This document shows, one piece after another, positions 1 through 5,632 of a stretch of DNA of 6,740 nucleotides. The position numbers were made by a program, and so were the translations under genes. Under the pieces are notes generated by a model. It did not search any database, had not been told where the DNA came from, and saw only the letters and a program-made list of their open reading frames with translations. Positions within the stretch are counted from its first letter, which is position 1. Every line of letters starts with the position of its first letter. The DNA is from Methanothrix sp. Lineage in GTDB: Archaea > Halobacteriota > Methanosarcinia > Methanotrichales > Methanotrichaceae. The stretch lies in NCBI GenBank assembly GCA_028688535.1, contig JAQTXY010000110.1, positions 1 to 6,740 of the forward strand. Reading direction: 5' to 3'.

Positions 1-677
1 CCGGCACCAACCGGCAGGCCGAGCTGGGCCTTGACGGCAATAACGGCGCGATAGGTTGCACCGGAGCCGGCTCCCAGAGGCATGGCTGCGGTATCAATGA
101 GGGGCCTGGTGATGCCGCACTCTTTGGCGTACTCCAGCATACCCTTCTTAGCACCGCCGGCTGCTTTGGTCAGGATATCCATCTTGCCCTTGGTTCCCTT
201 CTCCATAGCATTGAAGGCCAGAACAATCGCTGAATCCAGATCGCTCTCTTTGACTGCCTTCAGCTCCTCGTCAGTGATAGAGGCATTGATGGAGTTATGG
301 ATGGCCCTGTCGGCCACACCGATCTCTGTAGCGTACTTGACGCCAAACGCACGAACCTCAGGTGCAGAGGAGTCGATGAGGAACGGGTAATCCGATATAC
401 CGACAAACCAGTCTATCTCTTTAGCCATGGCCTCATTGCTCTCGGCCACGATCTGGTTCATACAGGAGTTGCCTGTAACATCGCTTATCTCAACCTGTGC
501 ATTCCAGAGCCGCTCAGCGGCAGCCTTATCGAATACCCCGTGCTCCGGATCCGAGACTATCTTGTGCCTGGCGTAAAACATGGTGCCAATGCAGCATGTG
601 GCGTACTCGCCCGGCTGGCCCCCTATCTTGAATTTGCCGAAGTCGAAGACTTCCTGCTTCCTATCAAATCTGAACAT
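1..677 (-). CDS. mtrH: MtrH, methyl-H4(S)PT:corrinoid methyltransferase subunit, partial
   Basis: MtrH is the cytoplasmic, TIM-barrel-like subunit that moves the methyl group of N5-methyl-tetrahydromethanopterin/sarcinapterin to the Co(I) corrinoid held by MtrA. Reading from the ATG at 677, the frame stays open for 225 codons to the left edge. Family members are about 305-320 residues, so roughly the last quarter is missing. Recognisable family blocks are GGQPGEY (residues 19-25), FYARHKIVSD (about 34-43), FDKAAAE, SDVTGN and PFLIDSSAPE, followed by HNSINASI. The ATG directly follows the mtrG stop (TGA then ATG, no gap), and a GGTGA ribosome site (687-683) lies 5 nt upstream inside mtrG, so the two are probably translationally coupled. 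It is the last gene of the visible operon. A Cys-Cys pair (residues 28-29) sits in the early conserved block. Identity is certain; the C-terminus cannot be judged. Confidence 0.96.
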   Translation of the reverse strand, partial: MFRFDRKQEVFDFGKFKIGGQPGEYATCCIGTMFYARHKIVSDPEHGVFDKAAAERLWNAQVEISDVTGNSCMNQIVAESNEAMAKEIDWFVGISDYPFLIDSSAPEVRAFGVKYATEIGVADRAIHNSINASITDEELKAVKESDLDSAIVLAFNAMEKGTKGKMDILTKAAGGAKKGMLEYAKECGITRPLIDTAAMPLGAGSGATYRAVIAVKAQLGLPVGA

Positions 678-923
678 TCAAATCACCGCTTTCCAATTGC
701 CTGCGTAAACGAATAGTATGTATGCTATAACCAAGATCAACCCGGCGCAAACACCATATGCTGCGCCCAGATCTCTGCCGATGGACTTGCCGGCTCTCAT
801 GTACTTTTCTGAAGAGTAGAATTCTATCTTCTCCTCAATCTTGTCCAGCTTTGCCATTACTTCTCTGAGTTGATCTGGGTCGACCACGGCAACCGGTACT
901 ACCGGCTTAATGTCTTCTGCCAT
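678..923 (-). CDS. mtrG: MtrG, small single-helix subunit of the Mtr complex
   Basis: This 81-residue protein is the G subunit of the methyl-H4(S)PT:CoM methyltransferase; family members are about 70-90 residues. Residues 16-38 (DPDQLREVMAKLDKIEEKIE) form a charged helix with coiled-coil character on the cytoplasmic side. Residues 53-75 form one hydrophobic membrane helix, and the tail ends NWKAVI. Just before and into the helix are glycines spaced G49-x7-G57-x3-G61, a pattern also seen in MtrA, MtrB and MtrF here. The ATG at 923 follows the mtrF stop with 3 nt between them. The ribosome site is poor: a run of seven G (minus strand) about 9 nt upstream rather than GGAGG, so re-initiation after mtrF may matter. 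It abuts mtrH. No separate catalytic role is known for MtrG; it is taken as part of the stalk that holds MtrA and MtrH. Confidence 0.95.
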   Translation of the reverse strand: MAEDIKPVVPVAVVDPDQLREVMAKLDKIEEKIEFYSSEKYMRAGKSIGRDLGAAYGVCAGLILVIAYILFVYAGNWKAVI

Positions 924-926
924 AGT

Positions 927-1154
927 TCACTGCCCCCCCATGAATGCGAAAGGCCCCAGCATCATCAAAACGGCAAGGACAAAGCCAATAGCAAACCCCG
1001 TAGATACCGTAGCTAGGACGCCGGAGCTCAGCTTGGTCTCTCTGGCCAAGAGCTGGCCCTTGTACCTTATGTCCTCTACTATTGCATCAATCATAGGCAT
1101 GTTAGGCTCGACCACGGTCGCTATTCCCTGGCCATATGCAATCTCTTCAGCCAT
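927..1154 (-). CDS. mtrF: MtrF, small single-helix subunit of the Mtr complex
   Basis: A 75-residue subunit of the sodium-pumping methyltransferase. Residues 1-45 are soluble and contain IVEDIRYKGQLLARETKL; residues 46-68 form one membrane helix, and the protein ends GPFAFMGGQ. Residues 41-58 line up without gaps with the C-terminal end of MtrA (209-226): K, L and three glycines (G45, G53, G57) fall at the same spacing. This agrees with the known similarity between MtrF and the MtrA tail. The gene sits between mtrA and mtrG, as in Methanosarcina-type operons. Its ATG follows the mtrA stop by 2 nt, and AGGAGG (1169-1164), inside the end of mtrA, is 9 nt upstream. The last codons hold a G7 run, which also serves as the weak ribosome site of mtrG. 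Confidence 0.95.
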   Translation of the reverse strand: MAEEIAYGQGIATVVEPNMPMIDAIVEDIRYKGQLLARETKLSSGVLATVSTGFAIGFVLAVLMMLGPFAFMGGQ

Positions 1155-1156
1155 TT

Positions 1157-1888
1157 TTACATTCCTCCTGCCACTTTGAGAATTAATCCGAAGAGAACGA
1201 GGGTCACAGTCATGCCGAGAGCTATGCCTTCGATCTTGCCAGCATAGATGCCTGCCTGCAGTTTGTTGAGAAGACCGGTGCCGGTTACAGCGGCGTCTAT
1301 GCCGCGCATCCTACCCCGCACCTCGACCATCTCTGCGGCCATGGGCCGGAGACCGCCGGTGCTCTCCTCTTCGCCGCCCTCCTTGATCTCGATGGTCATG
1401 GGCTCGACATCAAGAGCGCCGGGGTCCTTGGAGACCAACTCCTTGATCTTGCCGGTGATGGCTCCAATATCCTCGGTGTTCATCATCATAACTGCCTGCA
1501 CCTGGCTCTTCCAGCGCTCAATGGACTCGGGCGTCAGGTTCTGAATGAAGGGAATGGCTCCCTTAGCTCCAATGATCCTGCCTTCCTTGTCAATTCCGCT
1601 CTGGGTGAAAGCCTCGACAGCCTGTCCGGTGATGTGCCCCTTGACCTCCATTCCCGTAACTACTACGTATCTGATGTTGGGATTGGCAATGACGTTGGCC
1701 ACCATCTTTTCAATGCCGATGTTCTCAGTCTTGCACGGTCCGGCAAGAGCCGCACCTGCCTTGATGAGGTCGGAGTTATGAAGATGCGAACCGCAGGTAC
1801 ATACTGCCACGGGGCTCTCAGGATTGCCTACCTCATACTCGCCGGTAATCGTCGGCCATGGCTCAGATGGCTTCTTCTTAAGTACCAT
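1157..1888 (-). CDS. mtrA: MtrA, corrinoid-carrying subunit of the Mtr complex
   Basis: MtrA carries the 5-hydroxybenzimidazolyl-cobamide that accepts the methyl group from MtrH and passes it to coenzyme M. From the ATG at 1888 it has 243 residues, normal for the family. Visible blocks are GNPESPVAVC (21-30), AGPCKTENIGIEKMVANVI (49-67), IRYVVVTGMEVKGHITGQ and GAIPFIQN. His85 in KGHITGQ corresponds to the histidine (His84 in Methanothermobacter marburgensis) that coordinates the cobalt. An acidic linker (KEGGEEES) is followed by a C-terminal membrane helix at about 219-240, so the cobamide domain hangs in the cytoplasm from one helix. A GTG one codon upstream (1891) is possible, but GGAGGTG (1902-1896) is 7 nt from the ATG and only 4 nt from the GTG, so the ATG is preferred. 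Two cysteines (C30, C32) sit in the first conserved block. Confidence 0.97.
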   Translation of the reverse strand: MVLKKKPSEPWPTITGEYEVGNPESPVAVCTCGSHLHNSDLIKAGAALAGPCKTENIGIEKMVANVIANPNIRYVVVTGMEVKGHITGQAVEAFTQSGIDKEGRIIGAKGAIPFIQNLTPESIERWKSQVQAVMMMNTEDIGAITGKIKELVSKDPGALDVEPMTIEIKEGGEEESTGGLRPMAAEMVEVRGRMRGIDAAVTGTGLLNKLQAGIYAGKIEGIALGMTVTLVLFGLILKVAGGM

Positions 1889-1890
1889 CA

Positions 1891-2244
1891 CTAAGCACCT
1901 CCGCCCAGTGCCTTCTTTACAATCTCAAAGGTTGTCGGATCGGTAAATGACATGACCAACAGCACCACAAAGGAGATTACCAGACCGATGATGAAACCCA
2001 TCCATATATTGGTGTACAGACCGGCAATATACGAGGCCTTGCCACGGTTGGCATATGACGAGAGAAGCTCGCTGTCCGGTGAAAGCTGGTTCATCAGGTC
2101 GTCAGCTATTTTGTCAAGTTTATCCAATTTGTCATAAACCGGGTCGAATGTGTACAGAACTACGTCCGCCCTCTGCTCCGAAACCACTCCTTTCATGGGG
2201 TCGAAGATCAGGCCCAGTTCTGGTGAAACTCTTACAAATCCCAT
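1891..2244 (-). CDS. mtrB: MtrB, single-helix subunit of the Mtr complex
   Basis: A 117-residue subunit of the methyltransferase, a little longer than the roughly 100-110 usual in the family. Residues 1-70 are soluble: a beta-rich start (MGFVRVSPELGLIFDPMKG) and then a helix rich in D and K (YDKLDKLDKIADDLMNQL, 37-54). Residues about 81-100 form one membrane helix, preceded by KASYIAGLYTNIWMG. G75-x7-G83-x3-G87 at the helix entry repeats the glycine spacing found in MtrA, MtrF and MtrG. A short tail (TDPTTFEIVKKALGGGA) follows. GGAGGT (2256-2251) lies 6 nt before the ATG and directly joins the mtrC stop (TAA-GGAGGT). The stop (TAG) is 2 nt before the mtrA ATG, so translation of mtrC, mtrB and mtrA is likely linked. 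Confidence 0.94.
   Translation of the reverse strand: MGFVRVSPELGLIFDPMKGVVSEQRADVVLYTFDPVYDKLDKLDKIADDLMNQLSPDSELLSSYANRGKASYIAGLYTNIWMGFIIGLVISFVVLLVMSFTDPTTFEIVKKALGGGA
1896..1902 (-). promoter_or_regulatory. mtrA ribosome binding site
   Basis: GGAGGTG on the minus strand, inside the last codons of mtrB. It is 7 nt from the ATG at 1888 and 4 nt from the GTG at 1891, which decides for the ATG as the mtrA start. Confidence 0.8.
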
Positions 2245-2256
2245 TTCTAGACCTCC

Positions 2257-3084
2257 TTACTGCACCGCGGGCGGCAGAAGTCCTGTTCCAACCACTGCGG
2301 CTGCATCCCTCTTGACCAGGCGGTAATACATCTTGAAGAAGTAGAACCACAAGGCAAAGCCAATGACAAGCTGCAATAGTCCGGATGCAAGTCCCTGCGT
2401 CGCTATAGCCGCAATTCCCGTAGCTATCATGGCAAGTGCGCTAACCATGATTGCATTCACCAGTGTCCTATCCTGTTTCTCATCCGGGCCGAGATTGGCA
2501 TTGAAGGGATGCAGGATAGCAAGACCGCCGGCGATGAAGATTATGGCGATATAGCCGGTCATAAGAACGTTATTCAAGATGTCAACATATCCCAAGGTAC
2601 CGGATATGGCAAAGCTCCATCCGAGAATAGCCAGTGCGCCAGCCATGGACAGGTCTGCATTACCCTCTTCCATGACGGGAATATTGAACTTGATGACCTT
2701 ATTGGCGATGACACCGATAATGTAACCAAAGACTCCGGCATAGATCAAGATTATGATTGGTCCGAGCAATACTGAGCCTAAGGTTTCGGCCATGGATAGT
2801 CCAAACATGACGGCTATGATGCCCATACCCAGAGCCAGCATGCCGATAGATGGAACACCTGTGCCTATACCGTAAGCGCACACCCTTCTAACTGCGTTAG
2901 CTCCCATGACTACCGCAAAGATGGCAGCAATGGCTCCGATAAAGGAAAACACAGTGGTATCAAGTGCACTGTTGAGAATGGCACCCAGATATATTCCTAC
3001 AACAGACCCAACCAAGCCGTACATTCTCAGCTTCTTGGGGTCGTATGCAGACGGCGCTCCGCCTGCTGATCCTCCTACAGACAT
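2257..3084 (-). CDS. mtrC: MtrC, integral membrane subunit of the Mtr sodium pump
   Basis: MtrC is one of three polytopic subunits (C, D, E) forming the membrane part that couples methyl transfer to sodium export. With the ATG at 3084 it has 275 residues. A soluble Gly/Ser/Ala-rich N-terminus (MSVGGSAGGAPSAYDPKKLRMYG) is followed by seven or eight hydrophobic segments, roughly at 21-38, 42-63, 75-95, 103-130, 147-166, 173-194, 208-230 and 233-254. The tail is basic (YYRLVKRDAAAVVG). A longer frame from GTG 3093 exists, but that codon lies inside the GGGAGGTG ribosome site, which is 6 nt from the ATG, so the ATG is the start. Only 1 nt separates this ATG from the mtrD stop. The stop TAA runs straight into the mtrB ribosome site. 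Confidence 0.96.
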   Translation of the reverse strand: MSVGGSAGGAPSAYDPKKLRMYGLVGSVVGIYLGAILNSALDTTVFSFIGAIAAIFAVVMGANAVRRVCAYGIGTGVPSIGMLALGMGIIAVMFGLSMAETLGSVLLGPIIILIYAGVFGYIIGVIANKVIKFNIPVMEEGNADLSMAGALAILGWSFAISGTLGYVDILNNVLMTGYIAIIFIAGGLAILHPFNANLGPDEKQDRTLVNAIMVSALAMIATGIAAIATQGLASGLLQLVIGFALWFYFFKMYYRLVKRDAAAVVGTGLLPPAVQ

Positions 3085-3085
3085 T

Positions 3086-3775
3086 TCAGGCACCTCCCGT
3101 GATCAACACTGACGCAAGAGCGAGCAGTATGCTGGCTATGGCGCAGGCTTTGAAGGCAAAGGGCCACTTTTTGAACTTGGGATCGTGGAAGCCTTCAATA
3201 GTTCCCTGGATGTTCCAGGATGCAATAACGGCATTCACCAGGAAGATACCAATAGCGAACATGGCGCTCAGAGCGGCATTGCCGTTGATCAGATAGAGCG
3301 GATAGTAGATCATTGCCCCGCCGAGACCGCCCATCATGCCGCCGATAAGGCCGCTGACGAAGCAGATGGTGGGAATACCGTGGCCAACAGTTCCGATAGC
3401 CACATAAGGTGGCTGGGAGAATCCGGTTATGGGGTCATAGTTGACCTTAGCCGAGGCAAATGGGACACCTACTGCATAAGCATAAATCCAGGATCCAGTG
3501 AGCATTGTCGAGCCGATCATAATGCCCGCACCTACAGCTCCGGAGGCCAGAATGAGCCAAAGGTTGTCGGTAACGGACATCATCAGGCCTGCAGCCAGTA
3601 AACCAGTCAGACCCGATCCGGCAGCGAGCTGCACAGTGCCAGTTCCGATACCTGTAGCCTGAGCCATCGCAGCAGGGGCACCGCCTACTGGAACGAAGTG
3701 AACACCAATGCCTACCAGTAGGCCGCCCACGAGGATCTCCAGAATGTAGACAATAGTATTAATATCGAAGTTCAT
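3086..3775 (-). CDS. mtrD: MtrD, integral membrane subunit of the Mtr sodium pump
   Basis: A 229-residue polytopic membrane protein of the MtrCDE part. Hydrophobic segments fall at about 8-27, 47-66, 70-92, 134-158, 168-187 and 207-226, so six helices are likely. Between the third and fourth lies a conserved polar stretch, GSWIYAYAVGVPFASAK (94-110), then NYDPITGFSQPPYVAIGTVGHGIPT. Glycine-rich helix contacts (GLIGGMMGGLGGAM, 142-155) suggest tight packing. Its ATG overlaps the mtrE stop by 4 nt (ATGA, 3775-3772), a classic coupling junction, and a G-rich site (3790-3786) 10 nt upstream serves as ribosome site. Family length is about 225-245. It acts in the cytoplasmic membrane, with the sodium path probably shared with MtrC and MtrE. 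Confidence 0.96.
   Translation of the reverse strand: MNFDINTIVYILEILVGGLLVGIGVHFVPVGGAPAAMAQATGIGTGTVQLAAGSGLTGLLAAGLMMSVTDNLWLILASGAVGAGIMIGSTMLTGSWIYAYAVGVPFASAKVNYDPITGFSQPPYVAIGTVGHGIPTICFVSGLIGGMMGGLGGAMIYYPLYLINGNAALSAMFAIGIFLVNAVIASWNIQGTIEGFHDPKFKKWPFAFKACAIASILLALASVLITGGA
3091..3098 (-). promoter_or_regulatory. mtrC ribosome binding site
   Basis: GGGAGGTG on the minus strand, in the last codons of mtrD, is 6 nt from the ATG at 3084. The in-frame GTG at 3093 is part of this site and so cannot be the start it serves. Confidence 0.85.
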
Positions 3776-4677
3776 GCTGCAATATCCCCCTTGTATTCAG
3801 GATAAGGTCCGTACTTTGCGCGGACTGACCTTTCTATGTAGTTGTTATAGACTACCATCAAGATGATAAAGAATATCCCCATGGCTATGGCCAATGATGC
3901 CTGGGTCACTGGATCGAATATAGTTGTTCTCCAGTTGTCCAAGAATACAGTCAGGCCGAAGCCCATTCCAGTAGCGGGACCGCCGAACTTGGTACAGAAC
4001 CAGGCGTTGTCTATGGAATTTCGCAAGCCTGCCTCAGCTTTCCTGACTATCTGGCCGGAGAGCATGGTATTCAGACCGCAACCAAACTGCCTGTTCTGGA
4101 ACTCGCGCTCGCCACCATAGTGAATATCGCCCACTGAAGAGCCGATAGCTCCTACAGCCAATCCCCAGATCAGAGCGATGATCGGCATCGGGAAGGGATG
4201 CGGCGTTGGCAACATGTACACCATGATGTAAGATATAGTTGCAATGCAAAACGCTGTTATCCAGGCGTGTGCCATAATAGATGGTGTTGTGTACCTGACG
4301 ATGTCCATATAGACCCACTGGTTGAACCTTGCTTGGCTGGAATTTCTGCCAAAGTAGGAACTAATCGAAAAGACACCGTTGAACAAAGCGGCAACAGATG
4401 CGCCTGCTACCAGGGCAAGCAGTGCGGGCATCTGGAAGGCCGTAATAAGCGTATAGGCTACCATAGCAGCAGTGGCGGCCCACAGGGCATTGGCCGGGGG
4501 TTCACCCGATATGGCCTTATTATAAATCCTGTGGGGGTTACCTACCTGGGCGGCCAATTGCACCTGCGAGTTGGGATTGCTCTGAGATCCTATATCGGAT
4601 TCTATATCCTCAGAAGCACCAGCAACGGTCGCAAGGGCGCCCATAGCAGCTATAAGCCCCATGCTAAATGCGTCCAT
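3772..4677 (-). CDS. mtrE: MtrE, integral membrane subunit of the Mtr sodium pump
   Basis: MtrE is the first gene of the operon and encodes the largest membrane subunit: 301 residues against about 295-305 in the family. The start is MDAFSMGLIAAMGALATVAG, followed by a polar loop holding the family block SQSNPNSQVQLAAQVGNPHR (31-50) and then SGEPPANALWA. Further hydrophobic segments lie at about 63-82, 84-105, 132-156, 163-181, 232-246 and 258-279. A strongly conserved polar stretch, GSSVGDIHYGGEREFQNRQFG (179-199), contains Asp184 next to a membrane segment. Acidic residues of this kind have been proposed for the sodium site of MtrE, but I cannot confirm it here. The ATG is set by GGAGGAGG (4690-4683) 5 nt upstream. 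The gene is preceded by a 137-nt leader with promoter elements, so it heads its own transcript. Confidence 0.97.
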   Translation of the reverse strand: MDAFSMGLIAAMGALATVAGASEDIESDIGSQSNPNSQVQLAAQVGNPHRIYNKAISGEPPANALWAATAAMVAYTLITAFQMPALLALVAGASVAALFNGVFSISSYFGRNSSQARFNQWVYMDIVRYTTPSIMAHAWITAFCIATISYIMVYMLPTPHPFPMPIIALIWGLAVGAIGSSVGDIHYGGEREFQNRQFGCGLNTMLSGQIVRKAEAGLRNSIDNAWFCTKFGGPATGMGFGLTVFLDNWRTTIFDPVTQASLAIAMGIFFIILMVVYNNYIERSVRAKYGPYPEYKGDIAA

Positions 4678-4682
4678 TTATT

Positions 4683-4690
4683 CCTCCTCC
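4683..4690 (-). promoter_or_regulatory. mtrE ribosome binding site
   Basis: GGAGGAGG on the minus strand, 5 nt before the mtrE ATG. It offers two overlapping GGAGG registers and is the strongest site in the window, as expected for one of the most expressed operons of a methanogen. Confidence 0.9.
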
Positions 4691-4701
4691 TTTTCATTTC
4701 A

Positions 4702-4732
4702 CCAATTTCATGCTGTTTCACTATAAAATTGG
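4702..4732 (-). repeat. Inverted repeat in the mtr leader
   Basis: On the minus strand CCAATTT (4732-4726) is mirrored by AAATTGG (4708-4702), a perfect 7-bp dyad with a 17-nt loop, extendable by one G-U pair. The upstream arm overlaps the proximal TATA candidate and the downstream arm lies 12 nt before the ribosome site. It could be an operator, or an RNA hairpin if transcription starts upstream near 4740. Confidence 0.5.
4721..4728 (-). promoter_or_regulatory. Candidate proximal TATA box for mtr
   Basis: TTTTATAG on the minus strand. Transcription would begin near 4698 and give a leader of about 20 nt that still contains the GGAGGAGG. No clear purine-rich BRE precedes it, so it is weaker than the distal candidate. 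Confidence 0.35.
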
Positions 4733-4762
4733 CTATGACGCTCTCGTTATCAATTACCTAAA

Positions 4763-4777
4763 CTTATAAACCTTTCG
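4763..4777 (-). promoter_or_regulatory. BRE/TATA promoter of the mtr operon
   Basis: On the minus strand CGAAAGG (BRE, 4777-4771) runs directly into TTTATAAG (TATA box, 4770-4763), a near-consensus archaeal promoter. With the usual 26-27 nt to the start site, transcription would begin near 4740 and give a leader of about 62 nt. It lies in the gap between carS and mtrE, so mtr does not depend on the carS promoter. Confidence 0.75.
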
Positions 4778-4814
4778 CGATAGCAGGAGAATGGCAGGTG
4801 TTGAGATAATACCT

Positions 4815-5351
4815 TCACCAGGGTTCTCTTTTTGAGCCCATACGATAGCCTATAATGTTCATGACGCGATGCAGTATCGGTGTTATTATTAACACAATTA
4901 TCATAGTAGGTGGCGTGAAGTTTTGCCAGAACCAAGTTGGCGCGAGAATCATGGTCATTACCCAGGATCCTATTACAAAATCCAGTTGATCGATGATAAA
5001 GAGCTGAGCTCCGCGCTTCAGGCCCATTCTTCGCTTGAAGAATGCGGCCACAATATCTCCGAGCATTGCACCAAAGGAGAGCCCCACAAGAACCTGCAGC
5101 TGACTGAATCCAAAACCAAAGCTCGGGAGACCAAGGCTTGGGGCGAGATAATTTAGCAGCAAGCCTATAACAATGCCGCCCAAAGTGCCTGCGATCGTCC
5201 CCCCGAATGTTTTTCCATCGCCGAGCATACGGTTCCCGTCACGGAAGGTCTTCCCTAAGTCCAGAGGCGTCCCTCCTCCAAAGAGAACTGCACAATTATT
5301 GGGCAGATATGCAGGCAGCATTAGCCAGAAGGCTGTTATCAGTACATCCAT
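4815..5351 (-). CDS. carS: CDP-archaeol synthase (CDP-2,3-bis-O-geranylgeranyl-sn-glycerol synthase)
   Basis: CarS is an integral membrane CTP transferase that activates 2,3-bis-O-geranylgeranylglyceryl phosphate to CDP-archaeol, the step before polar head groups are added to archaeal phospholipids. From the ATG at 5351 it has 178 residues. Family signatures are LPAYLPNNCAVLFGGG (12-27), PLDLGKTFRDGNRMLGDGKT (29-48) and GDIVAAFFKRRMGLKRGAQ (98-116), then DQLDFVIGS (121-129), with the metal/CTP-binding aspartates in LGDGKT and DQLDF. HRVMN and GYRMG (161-172) end the last membrane segment. About five hydrophobic segments are visible. A GTG three codons upstream (5360) is in frame. The TATA box, however, places the transcript start at the ATG itself, so I choose the ATG and infer a leaderless mRNA; there is no Shine-Dalgarno site. 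It lies upstream of mtr on the same strand, 137 nt apart. Confidence 0.93.
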   Translation of the reverse strand: MDVLITAFWLMLPAYLPNNCAVLFGGGTPLDLGKTFRDGNRMLGDGKTFGGTIAGTLGGIVIGLLLNYLAPSLGLPSFGFGFSQLQVLVGLSFGAMLGDIVAAFFKRRMGLKRGAQLFIIDQLDFVIGSWVMTMILAPTWFWQNFTPPTMIIVLIITPILHRVMNIIGYRMGSKREPW

Positions 5352-5373
5352 GCCTTGCACTCTCGCCGACTCG

Positions 5374-5383
5374 CCTATATATC
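5374..5383 (-). promoter_or_regulatory. carS TATA box, leaderless promoter
   Basis: GATATATAGG on the minus strand. Its centre is about 27 nt from 5352, so the mRNA should start at or one base before the ATG at 5351. Exactly 24 nt separate the last A of TATATA (5376) from the ATG. No good BRE is visible. Confidence 0.6.
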
Positions 5384-5527
5384 AAATTATCTGATGCAAT
5401 TATTTATTTCATCATGGTATGCCCCAGTCCCTCCTGCGATTTTCCAGATTCAGTGACGAATATTCTTGTTGATTTTGAATCAAGCAACGGAACACAGGTG
5501 ACCGCATCGGAATTAATCAGTAAAAAC
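5384..5527. other. AT-rich spacer between carS and the small-gene promoter
   Basis: I see no convincing gene here. A 41-codon plus-strand frame from ATG 5414 to 5539 begins with a CPSPSC cysteine pair. It has no ribosome site and no properly placed promoter except the near-palindromic carS TATA box read backwards. One 6-3-6 dyad (5469-5483) lies inside the stretch. Confidence 0.5.
5469..5483. repeat. 6-3-6 dyad TTGATT-N3-AATCAA
   Basis: A perfect dyad with two 6-bp arms and a 3-nt spacer, about 45 bp upstream of the direct-repeat promoter. It may be a protein-binding site or chance; AT-rich sequence makes short dyads fairly common. Confidence 0.35.
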
Positions 5528-5547
5528 CTAAATAGTTAAATAACCAA
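5528..5547 (+). repeat. Direct repeat copy 1, upstream of TATA
   Basis: CTAAATAGTTAAATAACCAA. It matches the copy at 5561 at 17 of 20 positions, with start-to-start distance 33 bp, close to three helical turns. This copy overlaps the BRE side of the promoter. Confidence 0.7.
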
Positions 5548-5560
5548 AAAAGGTATATAG
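5544..5560 (+). promoter_or_regulatory. BRE/TATA promoter for the small ORF
   Basis: CCAAAAAAG (BRE-like, A-rich, 5544-5552) leads into GTATATAG (5553-5560). Transcription would start near 5583 on the plus strand, about 50 nt before the 30-codon ORF. The TATA box sits exactly between the two direct repeats, which suggests regulated access of TBP/TFB. Confidence 0.6.
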
Positions 5561-5580
5561 CTAAATGGCTAAAAAACCAA
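5561..5580 (+). repeat. Direct repeat copy 2, downstream of TATA
   Basis: CTAAATGGCTAAAAAACCAA, the second copy of the 20-bp element, differing from copy 1 at three positions. It fills the space between the TATA box and the predicted start site, a typical place for a repressor site in archaea. Confidence 0.7.
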
Positions 5581-5600
5581 TTGGCCACTTGGGGCAGTGA

Positions 5601-5615
5601 TGTTCTGAGAGAACA
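5601..5615. repeat. 6-3-6 dyad TGTTCT-N3-AGAACA
   Basis: A perfect dyad with 6-bp arms and a 3-nt spacer, downstream of the predicted start site and 11 nt before the ribosome-site-like GAGGTG. In RNA it makes a small hairpin (6 bp, 3-nt loop); in DNA it could bind a dimeric regulator. Confidence 0.5.
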
Positions 5616-5632
5616 GAAATTGTACAGAGGTG

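Noticed and set aside
82..716. Plus-strand open frames opposite mtrH
   Set aside because: They are shadows of mtrH, whose minus-strand reading contains long family blocks; the plus frames have no domains or ribosome sites.
933..939. C7 run at the mtrF/mtrG junction as a possible frameshift
   Set aside because: Both genes are full length on either side; the run encodes the normal MtrF end and doubles as a poor ribosome site.
3085..3093. Longer MtrC from GTG 3093, overlapping mtrD by 8 nt
   Set aside because: The GTG is part of the GGGAGGTG ribosome site, which has ideal spacing to the ATG at 3084.
5414..5539. 41-residue plus-strand frame starting MVCPSPSC
   Set aside because: No ribosome site, no well-placed promoter, no known family; its end runs into the direct-repeat element. 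Kept only as a remark.
5528..5580. The repeat pair as a CRISPR array
   Set aside because: Only two imperfect 20-bp copies with a 13-bp gap that contains a TATA box; no spacers or cas genes.
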